Assembly: GCA_944367535.1 (NCBI GenBank)
Contig: CALVWQ010000001.1
Location: 1 to 64,000 of the forward strand
DNA from: an uncultured Clostridia bacterium
Lineage (GTDB): Bacteria; Bacillota; Clostridia; Christensenellales; Borkfalkiaceae
DNA: 64,000 nt
Direction of reading: 5' to 3'
Part shown: positions 15,793 through 24,300 of the stretch, in pieces
Layout of the letters: every line of letters starts with the position of its first letter
Numbering within the stretch: the stretch's first letter is position 1
Made by a program: the position numbers and the translations under genes
Notes under the pieces: model-generated
Databases searched by the model: none
What the model saw: only the letters and a program-made list of their open reading frames with translations
Told to the model about the DNA's origin: nothing

Positions 15793-18700
15793 ATGAGAAA
15801 CAAAATCAAATACGTTTTAGGCGTTGATATCGGAATAGGGTCGGCCGGTTGGGCGGTCGTGCGGATTGACGGGGAGCCACGGATAGAGGATTTCGGCGCA
15901 AGAATATTTGAGTCGGGCGAAAACGCAAGAAAAAAAGAGCGAGACAGTCAGAAGCGCAGAGCATTCCGCGCGGGGCGCAGGCTGATACGTCGTCGCGCCC
16001 ACAGAAAGCAGCGGATAAGATTCTGGTTTAATAAAAAGGGGCTCGCAAGCGAACGGGAGATAAAGGCATTTTTTGAAAGCGGGACGAAAGATCTTATTTC
16101 GCTTCGCGTGCGTGCGCTCGACGAGGAGATAACGCCGACGGAGCTCGCGGCGTGCATGATACATATATGTAATCGACGCGGTTATCTCGGATTTTACGAT
16201 ATAGACGCGGAAGATGAAACAGAAGACAAGGAATCGAAAGAAACCGAAGAAAGCGTAAAAAAGGTTCGCGAAATGCTCGCCGCGGGGAATTACCGTACGG
16301 TTGCGGAGATGATAAAAAAGGACGAACAATTTTCCGAAAAAAACAGCGCGTTCCGAAGGTACAGAAACCGCGAGGGTTATCAGACGCGATATATAATGCC
16401 TCGCGAAGAAGTTGAAAAAGAAGCGAGAATGATATTGGAATCCCAGCGAAGGTTCTGTCCCGCAATAGACGAAGAATTTATCGATAAAATACTCGGCATC
16501 ATTTTTTCGCAGCGCGATTTCGAGGACGGACCGGGGGACCCGAACGATAAAAACCGCCCGTACGGGGGATTTATAGACAGTGAGGGGATGTGTCGGTTTT
16601 ATACGGGCGAAAAACGCGGACATAGATTTACGTATCTTTCTGACAGATATGCGCTCGTCAACGTCTTGTCGCAGTACCGATATTTCGACGCCAAAACGGG
16701 CGAAGTAAAATTTACGCCCGAACTTGCCCGAGTACTTTTATCAAAAGGTTGCGAAGAGGGTAAACTCACAGTAAACGACGTGAAGGCGCTGACTAAGGAA
16801 TTCGGGATAAAAGTAAATATTTTCAAAACCGACAAGAAAGATTCCATTACCGCGGCGACAAAATATCTTAAAGCGGTTAAACCGCTGTTTACAGAAGCGG
16901 GCTTTGATTGGGACAAACTTATATCGGAAGATGCGTCGGACATGCAGTGCTGCTTGCTTAACCTGGTCGGCGAAGTGCTTTCCGAAAATATTACACCGCG
17001 CCGCCGTCGCGGACAGTTAAAGAAAATCGCCGCGCTTGCGGAGAAACCGCTACTTATAGAAAAACTGACGAAACTTAAACTTTCGGGGACATGTAACGTG
17101 AGTTATAAGTTTATGGAAGGCGCGGTAACCGCGTTTCTTAACGGCGATATATACGGAAAATTTCAGGCGGATACGGTAAGAGACAAAGCGGAAACGGCAA
17201 ACAATAACCGTCATGAAAAACTTCCGCCGTTCAACGAACACTTCGAGTTTTATAAAAATCCCGTCGTGATGCGAAGTATTGCCGAAACGCGAAAGGCGAT
17301 AAACCGTATTATAGAGGAATACGGCTCGCCTTATGCGATAAACGTCGAGGTGGGAAGCGACCTTAACAGAAGTTTTGATGCGCGCGAAAAAATAACGTCC
17401 GAACAGGGTCAAAATGAAAAGCGCCGCTCTGCCGCAAAAAAGGAAATAGCCGAATTGCTGGGTATTTCCGATAACGAAGTTTCGTCCGCCATGGTCGAGC
17501 GGTATTTCCTCGGCGAAGAACAGAACTGGCAGTGCATGTACAGCGGCAGACCGATAGATAAGTCCGCCGCTTTGCGAAATTCTGACAAGGCGTTCGAGGT
17601 GGACCATATAGTTCCGTTTTCGCTCGTCCTCGACAATACGCTCCACAATAAAGCGCTCGTTTACCATAATGAAAACCAGGCGAAGGGTCAGCGCGTGCCG
17701 CTCGAATATCTGACGGGCGAAGCGGAGCGCGAGTTCCGAAAACGCGTAAACAATCTTTTCGGGAAAAAGAAAATTTCCGAAAGAAAATACAATTATCTCA
17801 TGTTAAAATCGGTTTTCGACAGCGAGATGACGGGGATATGGAAAAGCCGCAATTTAAACGATATGCGGTATATTTCCCGTTTCATGGTGAAGTACTTGAA
17901 TGATAATCTTAAATTCCGCGAGCCCGACGCGGACGACCCGTACCGCCCCGAAGTGTATGCCGTAAAGGGCGCGATAACGTCGCAGATGCGTAAACTCTGG
18001 CTTAATAAATATACCTGGGGCAGAGAGGATAAAGGCGAACTGAAAAAGGTTACATATTTAGACCACGCGGCGGATGCGATAGTCGTGGCGTGCTGTATGC
18101 CTGCATACGTAGAAATGACGGCGGCGCATCATCGCCTTAAACAGATTCTCAAAAATAACGGCGGATATCCGAACGCGGAATATGAAAAAACGCTTGCCGC
18201 GGCAAAGGAGAATATCGGTAAATTTTATCATATCCCGTCTTCTAAACTCGAATATTACCTGACGACGAAAAACGCGCGTCCATCTCTGATACGCGATTTG
18301 CGCGGCGAGGTCGACGTGCGTTTGCAGGACGTCGACATGATTAACTTTTTCGAGAGCGAACGCGCGGCGAGAGAGGGAAGAACCGCGGCGCCCGTTTCCG
18401 AAAAGGCGGCGGCGGATAAATTCCGTATCGAAGTCAGAAATTATTATAAAGACGACCCCGAGTTTGCTGAGTCTTTGAAAATGCCCTTTACCGTGCATTC
18501 GGTTAGCCGCAAGGCAAAAGGTAAGATTACCGACTCCAACGCTGTACGCATGGTGCGGGACGAGGATAATGAGTATTTCCTATCGAGAAAACTCGTTTAC
18601 GAAATGAAAAGTAAAGACATGAAAAACCTCTATACGACGTCCTCCGACCTACGCGAAAGCCTCGCCGCGCTTTTCGAGGGACGAAAGACGGATGAAACTA

Positions 18701-19251
18701 TCGGCAAGATTTTAGGCGAACGCGGCGAAAAGGAATTTTTCACGGCAAAAGGTACACCCGTGCGTCGTGTTACCTTAAAAACCTCCGCAAAACGCACGCT
18801 GTGTAAGCGTATTTCCGAAAAGAATTTTTCGCTTCTTACAGATTCCAGTTATTATTGCGTGGAAATTTATAAGGACATTAAGGGCAGAACCAAAACCACG
18901 GGCATAGCGTTCTCCGATATAACCGTCCTCGGCGGGCGAGTGCGGCTTAAAAAGGATTATAAATATCCCGAAGATTACAAAACGCATTGCATGTATCTTT
19001 TCACAAACGACTATATCCGAGTGATTGATAAAGACGGCAGGGTCAAATTCGAAGGCTATTATCGTTCGGTTTATAGTATAAATCAAAACAAATTCTATTT
19101 TGTTAGATATAATACGCCGTTGATAAGCGGTAAATGTTTTACCTTGGCGGCAAAAGACACTGTGGAAAAATTCGAGATAGACCCGATAGGAAGGGTAGGG
19201 GGAAAAATACAATGTGGAGAACCGTTATCGTCAGTCAGGGAGAGCGAATAA
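15793..19251 (+). CDS. cas9: CRISPR-associated endonuclease Cas9 (type II-C)
   Basis: 1152 residues from the ATG behind GGGGAGG; an in-frame upstream ATG at 15769 lacks a ribosome-binding site and overlaps the tracrRNA promoter. All nuclease parts are intact. RuvC-I is VLGVDIGIGSAGWAVV (D12). The Arg-rich bridge helix lies at about 50-80. RuvC-II has E519 (INVEVGSD). The HNH domain carries D604-H605 (EVDHIVPFS) and N628 (HNENQAKG), with CMYSGRPI before it. RuvC-III is LDHAADAIVVA (H758, D761). Roughly 830-1152 should hold the PAM-interacting domain. The mid-size length, absence of csn2 and order cas9-cas1-cas2 make it type II-C. It is an RNA-guided double-strand nuclease for defence. It overlaps cas1 by 40 bases, so the three genes are probably one transcript. 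Confidence 0.97.
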   Translation: MRNKIKYVLGVDIGIGSAGWAVVRIDGEPRIEDFGARIFESGENARKKERDSQKRRAFRAGRRLIRRRAHRKQRIRFWFNKKGLASEREIKAFFESGTKDLISLRVRALDEEITPTELAACMIHICNRRGYLGFYDIDAEDETEDKESKETEESVKKVREMLAAGNYRTVAEMIKKDEQFSEKNSAFRRYRNREGYQTRYIMPREEVEKEARMILESQRRFCPAIDEEFIDKILGIIFSQRDFEDGPGDPNDKNRPYGGFIDSEGMCRFYTGEKRGHRFTYLSDRYALVNVLSQYRYFDAKTGEVKFTPELARVLLSKGCEEGKLTVNDVKALTKEFGIKVNIFKTDKKDSITAATKYLKAVKPLFTEAGFDWDKLISEDASDMQCCLLNLVGEVLSENITPRRRRGQLKKIAALAEKPLLIEKLTKLKLSGTCNVSYKFMEGAVTAFLNGDIYGKFQADTVRDKAETANNNRHEKLPPFNEHFEFYKNPVVMRSIAETRKAINRIIEEYGSPYAINVEVGSDLNRSFDAREKITSEQGQNEKRRSAAKKEIAELLGISDNEVSSAMVERYFLGEEQNWQCMYSGRPIDKSAALRNSDKAFEVDHIVPFSLVLDNTLHNKALVYHNENQAKGQRVPLEYLTGEAEREFRKRVNNLFGKKKISERKYNYLMLKSVFDSEMTGIWKSRNLNDMRYISRFMVKYLNDNLKFREPDADDPYRPEVYAVKGAITSQMRKLWLNKYTWGREDKGELKKVTYLDHAADAIVVACCMPAYVEMTAAHHRLKQILKNNGGYPNAEYEKTLAAAKENIGKFYHIPSSKLEYYLTTKNARPSLIRDLRGEVDVRLQDVDMINFFESERAAREGRTAAPVSEKAAADKFRIEVRNYYKDDPEFAESLKMPFTVHSVSRKAKGKITDSNAVRMVRDEDNEYFLSRKLVYEMKSKDMKNLYTTSSDLRESLAALFEGRKTDETIGKILGERGEKEFFTAKGTPVRRVTLKTSAKRTLCKRISEKNFSLLTDSSYYCVEIYKDIKGRTKTTGIAFSDITVLGGRVRLKKDYKYPEDYKTHCMYLFTNDYIRVIDKDGRVKFEGYYRSVYSINQNKFYFVRYNTPLISGKCFTLAAKDTVEKFEIDPIGRVGGKIQCGEPLSSVRESE

Positions 19252-20123
19252 CCGTAAAAGACGGCAATATCCGAATAACTTGCGGTGAGGACGAAAGCAT
19301 AATTCCTCTTGCGGATATATATGCAGTGGTGATAGATAACCGTGCTGCACTAATAAGCGTCAACGCGCTCGCGCTTCTCGCGGAGAGCGGCGCGCACGTA
19401 TTTTTCTGCGACGAAAAACATATCCCCGTGGGCGTAACATTGCCGCTCAATCGGCATTTCCGTCCGCTCGCGGTGATAAAAAAGCAGTTGTCCCTTTCGC
19501 AAGACGAAAAAGACGAGGTATGGCAGCGGCTCGTGCAGGCGAAAATATTTAACCAGGCACAGTGCTTAAAATATGCGGGCGTGGATAGAGATAAAGTGTC
19601 CGTTCTTCTCGGTTTGGCGGAAAACGTCGCGCCCGGCGACGCCGACGGGTTAGAGGCGGTCGCGGCAAAAAAATATTTTCAGGCGCTTTTCGGTTACGGG
19701 TTTTCCCGAAGAAACGACGACGTTCTTAATGCTGCGCTCAACTACGGATATGCCGTATTACGTTCGTCGGTCGCAAAGACGCTCACCGCATACGGATATA
19801 ACTGTATTCTCGGATTGCATCATTGTTCGGAGAAAAACGCCTTTAATCTCGCGGACGATATGATGGAGCCTTTCCGACCCATGGTGGACTTATGGGTGGA
19901 TACAAATAACGAAAATCTTTTTGAAAAACTCACGCGTCATAACAGGAAAGCGCTGTTAAATCTTCTTAACGAGGGGATAGGCATGGCGGGAAAAACGATG
20001 CGTCTTCGGAATGCAATAGATTTCTGCGTGAATTCTCTGACGGGCGCTTTGCAGAGGGGCAGACCGACGTCTTTGTATCTGCCCGAACTGCTGCCCTGCG
20101 GAACTCAGGTGGACGAGGATTAA
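19212..20123 (+). CDS. cas1: CRISPR integrase Cas1
   Basis: 303 residues from MWRTVIVSQGERI; GGGTAGGGGG precedes this ATG, and the longer frame from 19134 is cas9 sequence. Typical type II Cas1: a beta-rich N-terminal domain (ITVKDGNIRI, IYAVVIDNRAALIS) and a helical catalytic domain with ALNYGYAVLR, LGLHHCSEKNAFNLADDMMEPFRPMVD supplying the conserved Glu, His and Asp metal ligands. With Cas2 it inserts new spacers at the leader end of the array. It starts 40 bases inside cas9. Confidence 0.96.
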   Translation: MWRTVIVSQGERITVKDGNIRITCGEDESIIPLADIYAVVIDNRAALISVNALALLAESGAHVFFCDEKHIPVGVTLPLNRHFRPLAVIKKQLSLSQDEKDEVWQRLVQAKIFNQAQCLKYAGVDRDKVSVLLGLAENVAPGDADGLEAVAAKKYFQALFGYGFSRRNDDVLNAALNYGYAVLRSSVAKTLTAYGYNCILGLHHCSEKNAFNLADDMMEPFRPMVDLWVDTNNENLFEKLTRHNRKALLNLLNEGIGMAGKTMRLRNAIDFCVNSLTGALQRGRPTSLYLPELLPCGTQVDED

Positions 20124-20124
20124 A

Positions 20125-20442
20125 ATGCGATTTATGAGAGTTATGGTGTTTTTTGATTTGCCCGTAAAAAGCAAGAAAGACAGAAAAGCATACACGGACT
20201 TCCGCCGCGAACTCATGAAGGCGGGTTTTGTCATGGTGCAGTATTCGGTTTACAGCCGTACCGTGAAAAATAACGACGATGCGGAAAAATACGAACGTCT
20301 TATTGAAAAAATCGTGCCCGATAACGGTGCGGTAAGAATGATGACGGTTACCGAAAAGCAGTATGCTTCTATACGCATTCTTGCTGGCGAGAGGTTAAAG
20401 AGCGAAAATTTACTTGACACAAAAGATATTCTTGAATTATAA
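20125..20442 (+). CDS. cas2: CRISPR adaptation protein Cas2
   Basis: 105 residues with MVFFDLPVKSKKDRKAY at the N terminus, the ferredoxin-like Cas2 fold with the usual aspartate. It bridges Cas1 dimers in the spacer-integration complex. One base separates the cas1 stop from its ATG (TAAAATG). Its last ten codons contain the array promoter: the -35 box is in the coding sequence and the -10 box uses the stop codon. Confidence 0.96.
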   Translation: MRFMRVMVFFDLPVKSKKDRKAYTDFRRELMKAGFVMVQYSVYSRTVKNNDDAEKYERLIEKIVPDNGAVRMMTVTEKQYASIRILAGERLKSENLLDTKDILEL

Positions 20443-20443
20443 T
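20414..20443 (+). promoter_or_regulatory. CRISPR array promoter embedded in the end of cas2
   Basis: TTGACA at 20414-20419 and TATAAT at 20438-20443, both perfect, with an 18-base spacer. The cas2 stop TAA (20440-20442) is part of the -10 box. Transcription would start near 20450, about 40 bases before the first repeat, on the strand whose repeats begin with GTTTTAG, which agrees with the tracrRNA pairing. Confidence 0.85.
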
Positions 20444-20458
20444 TGTGGTATAAATATG

Positions 20459-20496
20459 CTAAAACCGCAAAAATACACAATATATTGCGGTTTTAG
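20459..20496 (+). other. Leader hairpin that takes up the start of the first repeat
   Basis: A perfect 12-bp inverted repeat: CTAAAACCGCAA at 20459-20470 and TTGCGGTTTTAG at 20485-20496, loop of 14 bases. The last seven bases of the right arm are the first seven bases of repeat 1, the segment that pairs with the tracrRNA lower stem. Confidence 0.8.
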
Positions 20497-20789
20497 TTTT
20501 CTGTTGGATATTGATAAAATTACACAAACAGCGTGGAACGCCGTTACGACATATCGTTTTAGTTTTCTGTTGGATATTGATAAAATTACACGGGTACGTT
20601 TTCGGGACGGGTTATTTTTAGGTTTTAGTTTTCTGTTGGATATTGATAAAATTACACTATGCCACCAAGTTAACGAATTTGGAATTAGTTTTAGTTTTCT
20701 GTTGGATATTGATAAAATTACACATGCAATTTTATATATTGCGACAGACCAGAGTTTTAGTTTTCTGTTGGATATTGATAAATTTCCGC
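20490..20789 (+). CRISPR. CRISPR array, five 36-nt repeats and four 30-nt spacers
   Basis: Repeats at 20490-20525, 20556-20591, 20622-20657, 20688-20723 and 20754-20789. The first four are identical, opening with GTTTTAGTTTTCTGTTGG and ending AAAATTACAC. The fifth diverges in its last eight bases, the usual decay at the trailer end. All four spacers (20526-20555, 20592-20621, 20658-20687, 20724-20753) are exactly 30 nt and different from one another. Transcription runs on the plus strand from the promoter in cas2. I noticed no protospacer within this window by eye. Confidence 0.98.
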
Positions 20790-20801
20790 GGGTAAGTGAA
20801 A

Positions 20802-20847
20802 GCCCCGCCCCGTCGCCTTAACTCGGCCGACGGGGCGGGGCCTTTTT
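20802..20847 (+). terminator. Terminator of the CRISPR array
   Basis: A 14-bp GC-rich perfect stem (GCCCCGCCCCGTCG at 20802-20815 with its complement at 20828-20841) is followed by CTTTTTA, placed 12 bases after the last repeat. Confidence 0.92.
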
Positions 20848-20891
20848 ATAGTAAAAAAATTTCATTTTGTGAAAAAATTTTTAAAAATATG

Positions 20892-20920
20892 TTGACAAAA
20901 CATTTTTATAGTGTTAATAT
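20892..20920 (+). promoter_or_regulatory. Promoter of the fructan operon
   Basis: TTGACA at 20892-20897 and TAATAT at 20915-20920, 17-base spacer, placing the start near 20927. About 430 bases of leader follow before the first gene. Besides the operator and the 37-base repeats listed separately, the leader holds a 65-codon frame (21019-21216) that I do not consider convincing. Confidence 0.8.
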
Positions 20921-20928
20921 TATGTTGC

Positions 20929-20944
20929 TTGGAAACGTTTCCAA
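20929..20944 (+). promoter_or_regulatory. LacI-family operator, possibly also a CcpA cre site
   Basis: A perfect 16-bp palindrome TTGGAAACGTTTCCAA with the central CG typical of LacI-family operators, overlapping the predicted transcription start, so a bound repressor would block initiation. The LacI-type gene at 25168 in the same operon is the obvious candidate. The sequence also fits the cre consensus with one deviation, so CcpA control is possible. Confidence 0.8.
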
Positions 20945-21215
20945 ACGTTGAATTTGACAGACAAGAGATTGCGCGTTGACGAAATTAATGTATTTTACTG
21001 GCAAGGTGAGGGGACGAAATGCCGTTAAATACGGATATGCGTCGGCGCTGTTTATTTATATCGGAAAAATTTATCTTTGATTTACATTCGTTTCGGATAG
21101 TAAGCGAGATTTTATCCGATACTAAAAACGGCAGCAGTTTGCGGGCGGAGAAGATTTTTTATTCTGTCCGACAAACGATTTTGTTAAAAATACGGGCGGT
21201 AAGTAAATACCGCTG

Positions 21216-21289
21216 AAAGGGTATACCCTTTTGTTTTCAGTTCCTGAAAACAAAAGGGTATACCCTTTTGTTTTCAGTTCCTGAAAACA
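21216..21289 (+). repeat. Two perfect 37-bp tandem repeats with nested dyads
   Basis: Units at 21216-21252 and 21253-21289 are identical. Each contains a perfect palindrome AAAGGGTATACCCTTT followed by a hairpin TGTTTTCAG-TTC-CTGAAAACA. They sit in the leader of the fructan operon, 71 bases before the first start codon. They could bind a second regulator or form an RNA structure that affects read-through or stability. Confidence 0.88.
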
Positions 21290-21360
21290 AAATACGGTTA
21301 GCGGCATTTAACGTCTTTGGCGTTTACCGCAAAATCAATGTTCAAGGAGAACAAGGCGTA

Positions 21361-24300
21361 ATGACGAGCAGAGTCAGGAAAATCTTAATTATCTGCACCG
21401 CGATATTGCTATTTATATGTATGTCGGGATTTATAGTGCGCGAAGTGTACGGTGGGTCGGAAAATCCGCTTACTTTAAGCTCGGCCGTCGACAAAATAGA
21501 GGCGTTTGACAAAACATATACGGTTGAGGATTCTTATGTTTATACTGCGCGGGTTCGTTTTACGACCGGACAGGCGGCGGGTATTGCGTTCGGAATAAAG
21601 AACGGCAAAAGTTTTGTTCTAAACGTCGACAGACTCGGAAACCGCACCAAACTCATGTATTTTACGGAGCAGGACAGCGGTTATTCGGTAAAGGTGTTAA
21701 AGGAAGACTATTACATCGGAAATACCAACTGTTCCGACGCGGAATTGAAACGTGTCGGCGGTTTTATTTCCGTAAAGACCGAGTTTTACATCAAAGTCGC
21801 AGTAACGGGCGGAGACACTCCGTCTGTTAAATGTTATGTGGATGATATTCTACGTTTCGAGTATGACAATGACATTCTTCTGAATTCTTTTGAAGACGTG
21901 AGTTATGACGGGGGCGCGATAGGATTAAACGTTTACAATGCCGAAGTCGTATTCGGAGAGATTTATTACGGCGAGACGGATTTTACTCATTATGCCGAAA
22001 TATACAGAAATCAATATCATTATTCTCCCTTCTCGGGCTGGAACAACGACCCCAACGGATTGGTATTCGACGGAGAATATTATCATCTTTATTATCAGGC
22101 GCAGCCCTTTCAGAAAACATGGGGCGATATGTATTGGGGACATGCGCGTTCAAAGGATTTGCTCGTATGGGAAAATCTGCCGATAGCGCTTCTTCCTACC
22201 GACGGCAATTACATGTGGTCTGGCTCCGCCATTATAGACAGAGATAACCGTAGCGGACTTTTTGGTTCCAAAGAAGGGTCCGATTACGACGGTTCACAGA
22301 ACATTATTATATATTATACAGTGGACGGCGGAGCAAATCAGACGCAGTGGATGGCTTACAGCCTTGACGGCGGTTTTACCTTTAAAAAACATAAAATGAT
22401 TATCGACGGGGCGAACGTTACCGACGGAAGGACATTCCGCGACCCCAAAGTATTCGAAATCGGCGACGGGATATGGGGCATAATCATCGGCGGCGGGAGG
22501 CTGCGTTTTTATCACTCGTTTAACCTTACGGATTGGAAATTGAGTTCAGAAACTCCCGTTTTCGGAGAATGTCCCGACGTTTATAAATTATACTCGGGAA
22601 GCGAAGAAAAATGGGTTATAAACGTAGGCGGAATTGCTTATATAGTCGGCAATCTGACTTTTGAAGACAATAAAATCCGATTTGTGGACCAGTTCGGCGT
22701 AGATATTACCGACCCCGCCACTTCCGCGGGACAGATAAAAGTATTCGACCTCGACAACGCGAACGGAAGTTACGCGACGCAGACTTTTTATATTAACAAT
22801 ACCGCAAGTGCATATAACGGAGAAGTGATAGGGCTTAGCTGGTTTGCCGGTCAGCCCGGTTATCAGGCGCCGATGGATTCGCATATATGGCTTTCGGGCG
22901 AACAGGCGGTCGGTCCCGATACGGGCGCGCAGGCGCAGAACCGTTCGATATGGAACGGCGGATTTACGATTCCCGTAAAATACTCGCTGAAACAGACAGA
23001 CGGCGTATATGTTTTAAGACAGACCCCCGTTTCTCTCCAAAATTTCTCGGAAGTTATTTTCGAAAGGAACGATATAACGGTCGGCGGTCAAGCCTCAAAC
23101 ATTTTGTCTGATGTAAGAGGGAATTCTCTCAAAATAACTGCCAGTATTCGTACTTCCGCGGAAAAATTCGGGTTCCGGGTTTTCGTGGGGGACGGTGAGT
23201 ATACCGAGGCGGGATTTTCCGCAGAAGACGGTTATTACCTCGACAGGCGAAACACTTCGGACGGCGGCACCGCCATTTCTCATTATTCCGAATACTATGC
23301 CTCGGGTATTAACGACTATGTTTCCGCCGACGGCAGTTACGATTTTGTGATTTTACTCGACTGGGGCAGCATGGAGATGTTCTGCGAGGACGGCACTCAG
23401 GTGTTTTATGCCAATACTTACGCCGGGTATAATTCCGACGGATTGCAATTTTTCGTCGATGGCGACGATACGGCTAACGCGGATATAAAGATAGAAAAAA
23501 TTTCAGGCGTGTTCCGAGAAAACAGCGACGAGGCGAAACTCACGCTCTCTTCCGAAGCCGTAGAACTCGATACGGTTATAACCGACAGCGCGGAAGTGTA
23601 CGCATACACCACGGGCGAAGGGAGTATCGAATGGGCGGCGGATACGGACGGCGTCGTACAGATAGCGGAGACGGATAACGGCGCGGTCTTTAACGCCCTG
23701 GCGGCGGGGCAGACTAACGTTACCGTAACTCTTAAAGATTCCGAAGGAAATATAACCGACAGAAAAACTGTCGCGGTTACCGTGAAAGCGGGAAACGAAT
23801 CCGCGAGCAATCTGGATTTTTCGGCGTCCGGCATAAAATCGGGTTCATGGCATTCGGGCAGCGACGGCATAACGGGCGTATCATCGGGCGACGGGTTTAT
23901 TCTTGCGGAAGGAGTTAAAGACGACTTCGTTCTGACCGCGAAAGTTAATGTCGTGGGTGCGGAAGCCGCGGCGGTGATTTTCAGAGCCTCCGACGATATG
24001 AGTTTTTATTATGCCGCAAACTACGACCGCAGACAGAGGGTTGTCAAACTATGGTCCACGGAACGTGAATTCGTAAATCGCGCCGTGGGTATCTTCGACG
24101 AGGTTACGCTCCATATAAAGGGCGTGGGCAACGAATTTAAATTTTATTTCAACGGCAGTTTGGTGTGCGAGTTTACCGATGCTTCCGCTCCCGTAAGCGG
24201 AAAACTTGGACTTAACGTGTTTAACGGCACGGCTGTGTTCGGTTCGGTAACTTACGGAGAGGCGCACGGGAGCGATTACGAGTATGTCGGTTCTGATTTG

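Noticed and set aside
19134..19211. Longer start of cas1 by 26 codons
   Set aside because: The extra part is cas9 sequence in another frame; MWRTV has a good ribosome-binding site and matches Cas1 N termini.
20414..20821. Plus-strand frame of 135 codons across the CRISPR array
   Set aside because: It translates the repeats (FSFLLDIDKIT again and again) and spacers; the DNA is the array itself.
21019..21216. 65-codon frame in the fructan operon leader
   Set aside because: A GAGGGG lies upstream, but composition is unlike the genes around and it ends exactly at the tandem repeats; not enough to call a gene.
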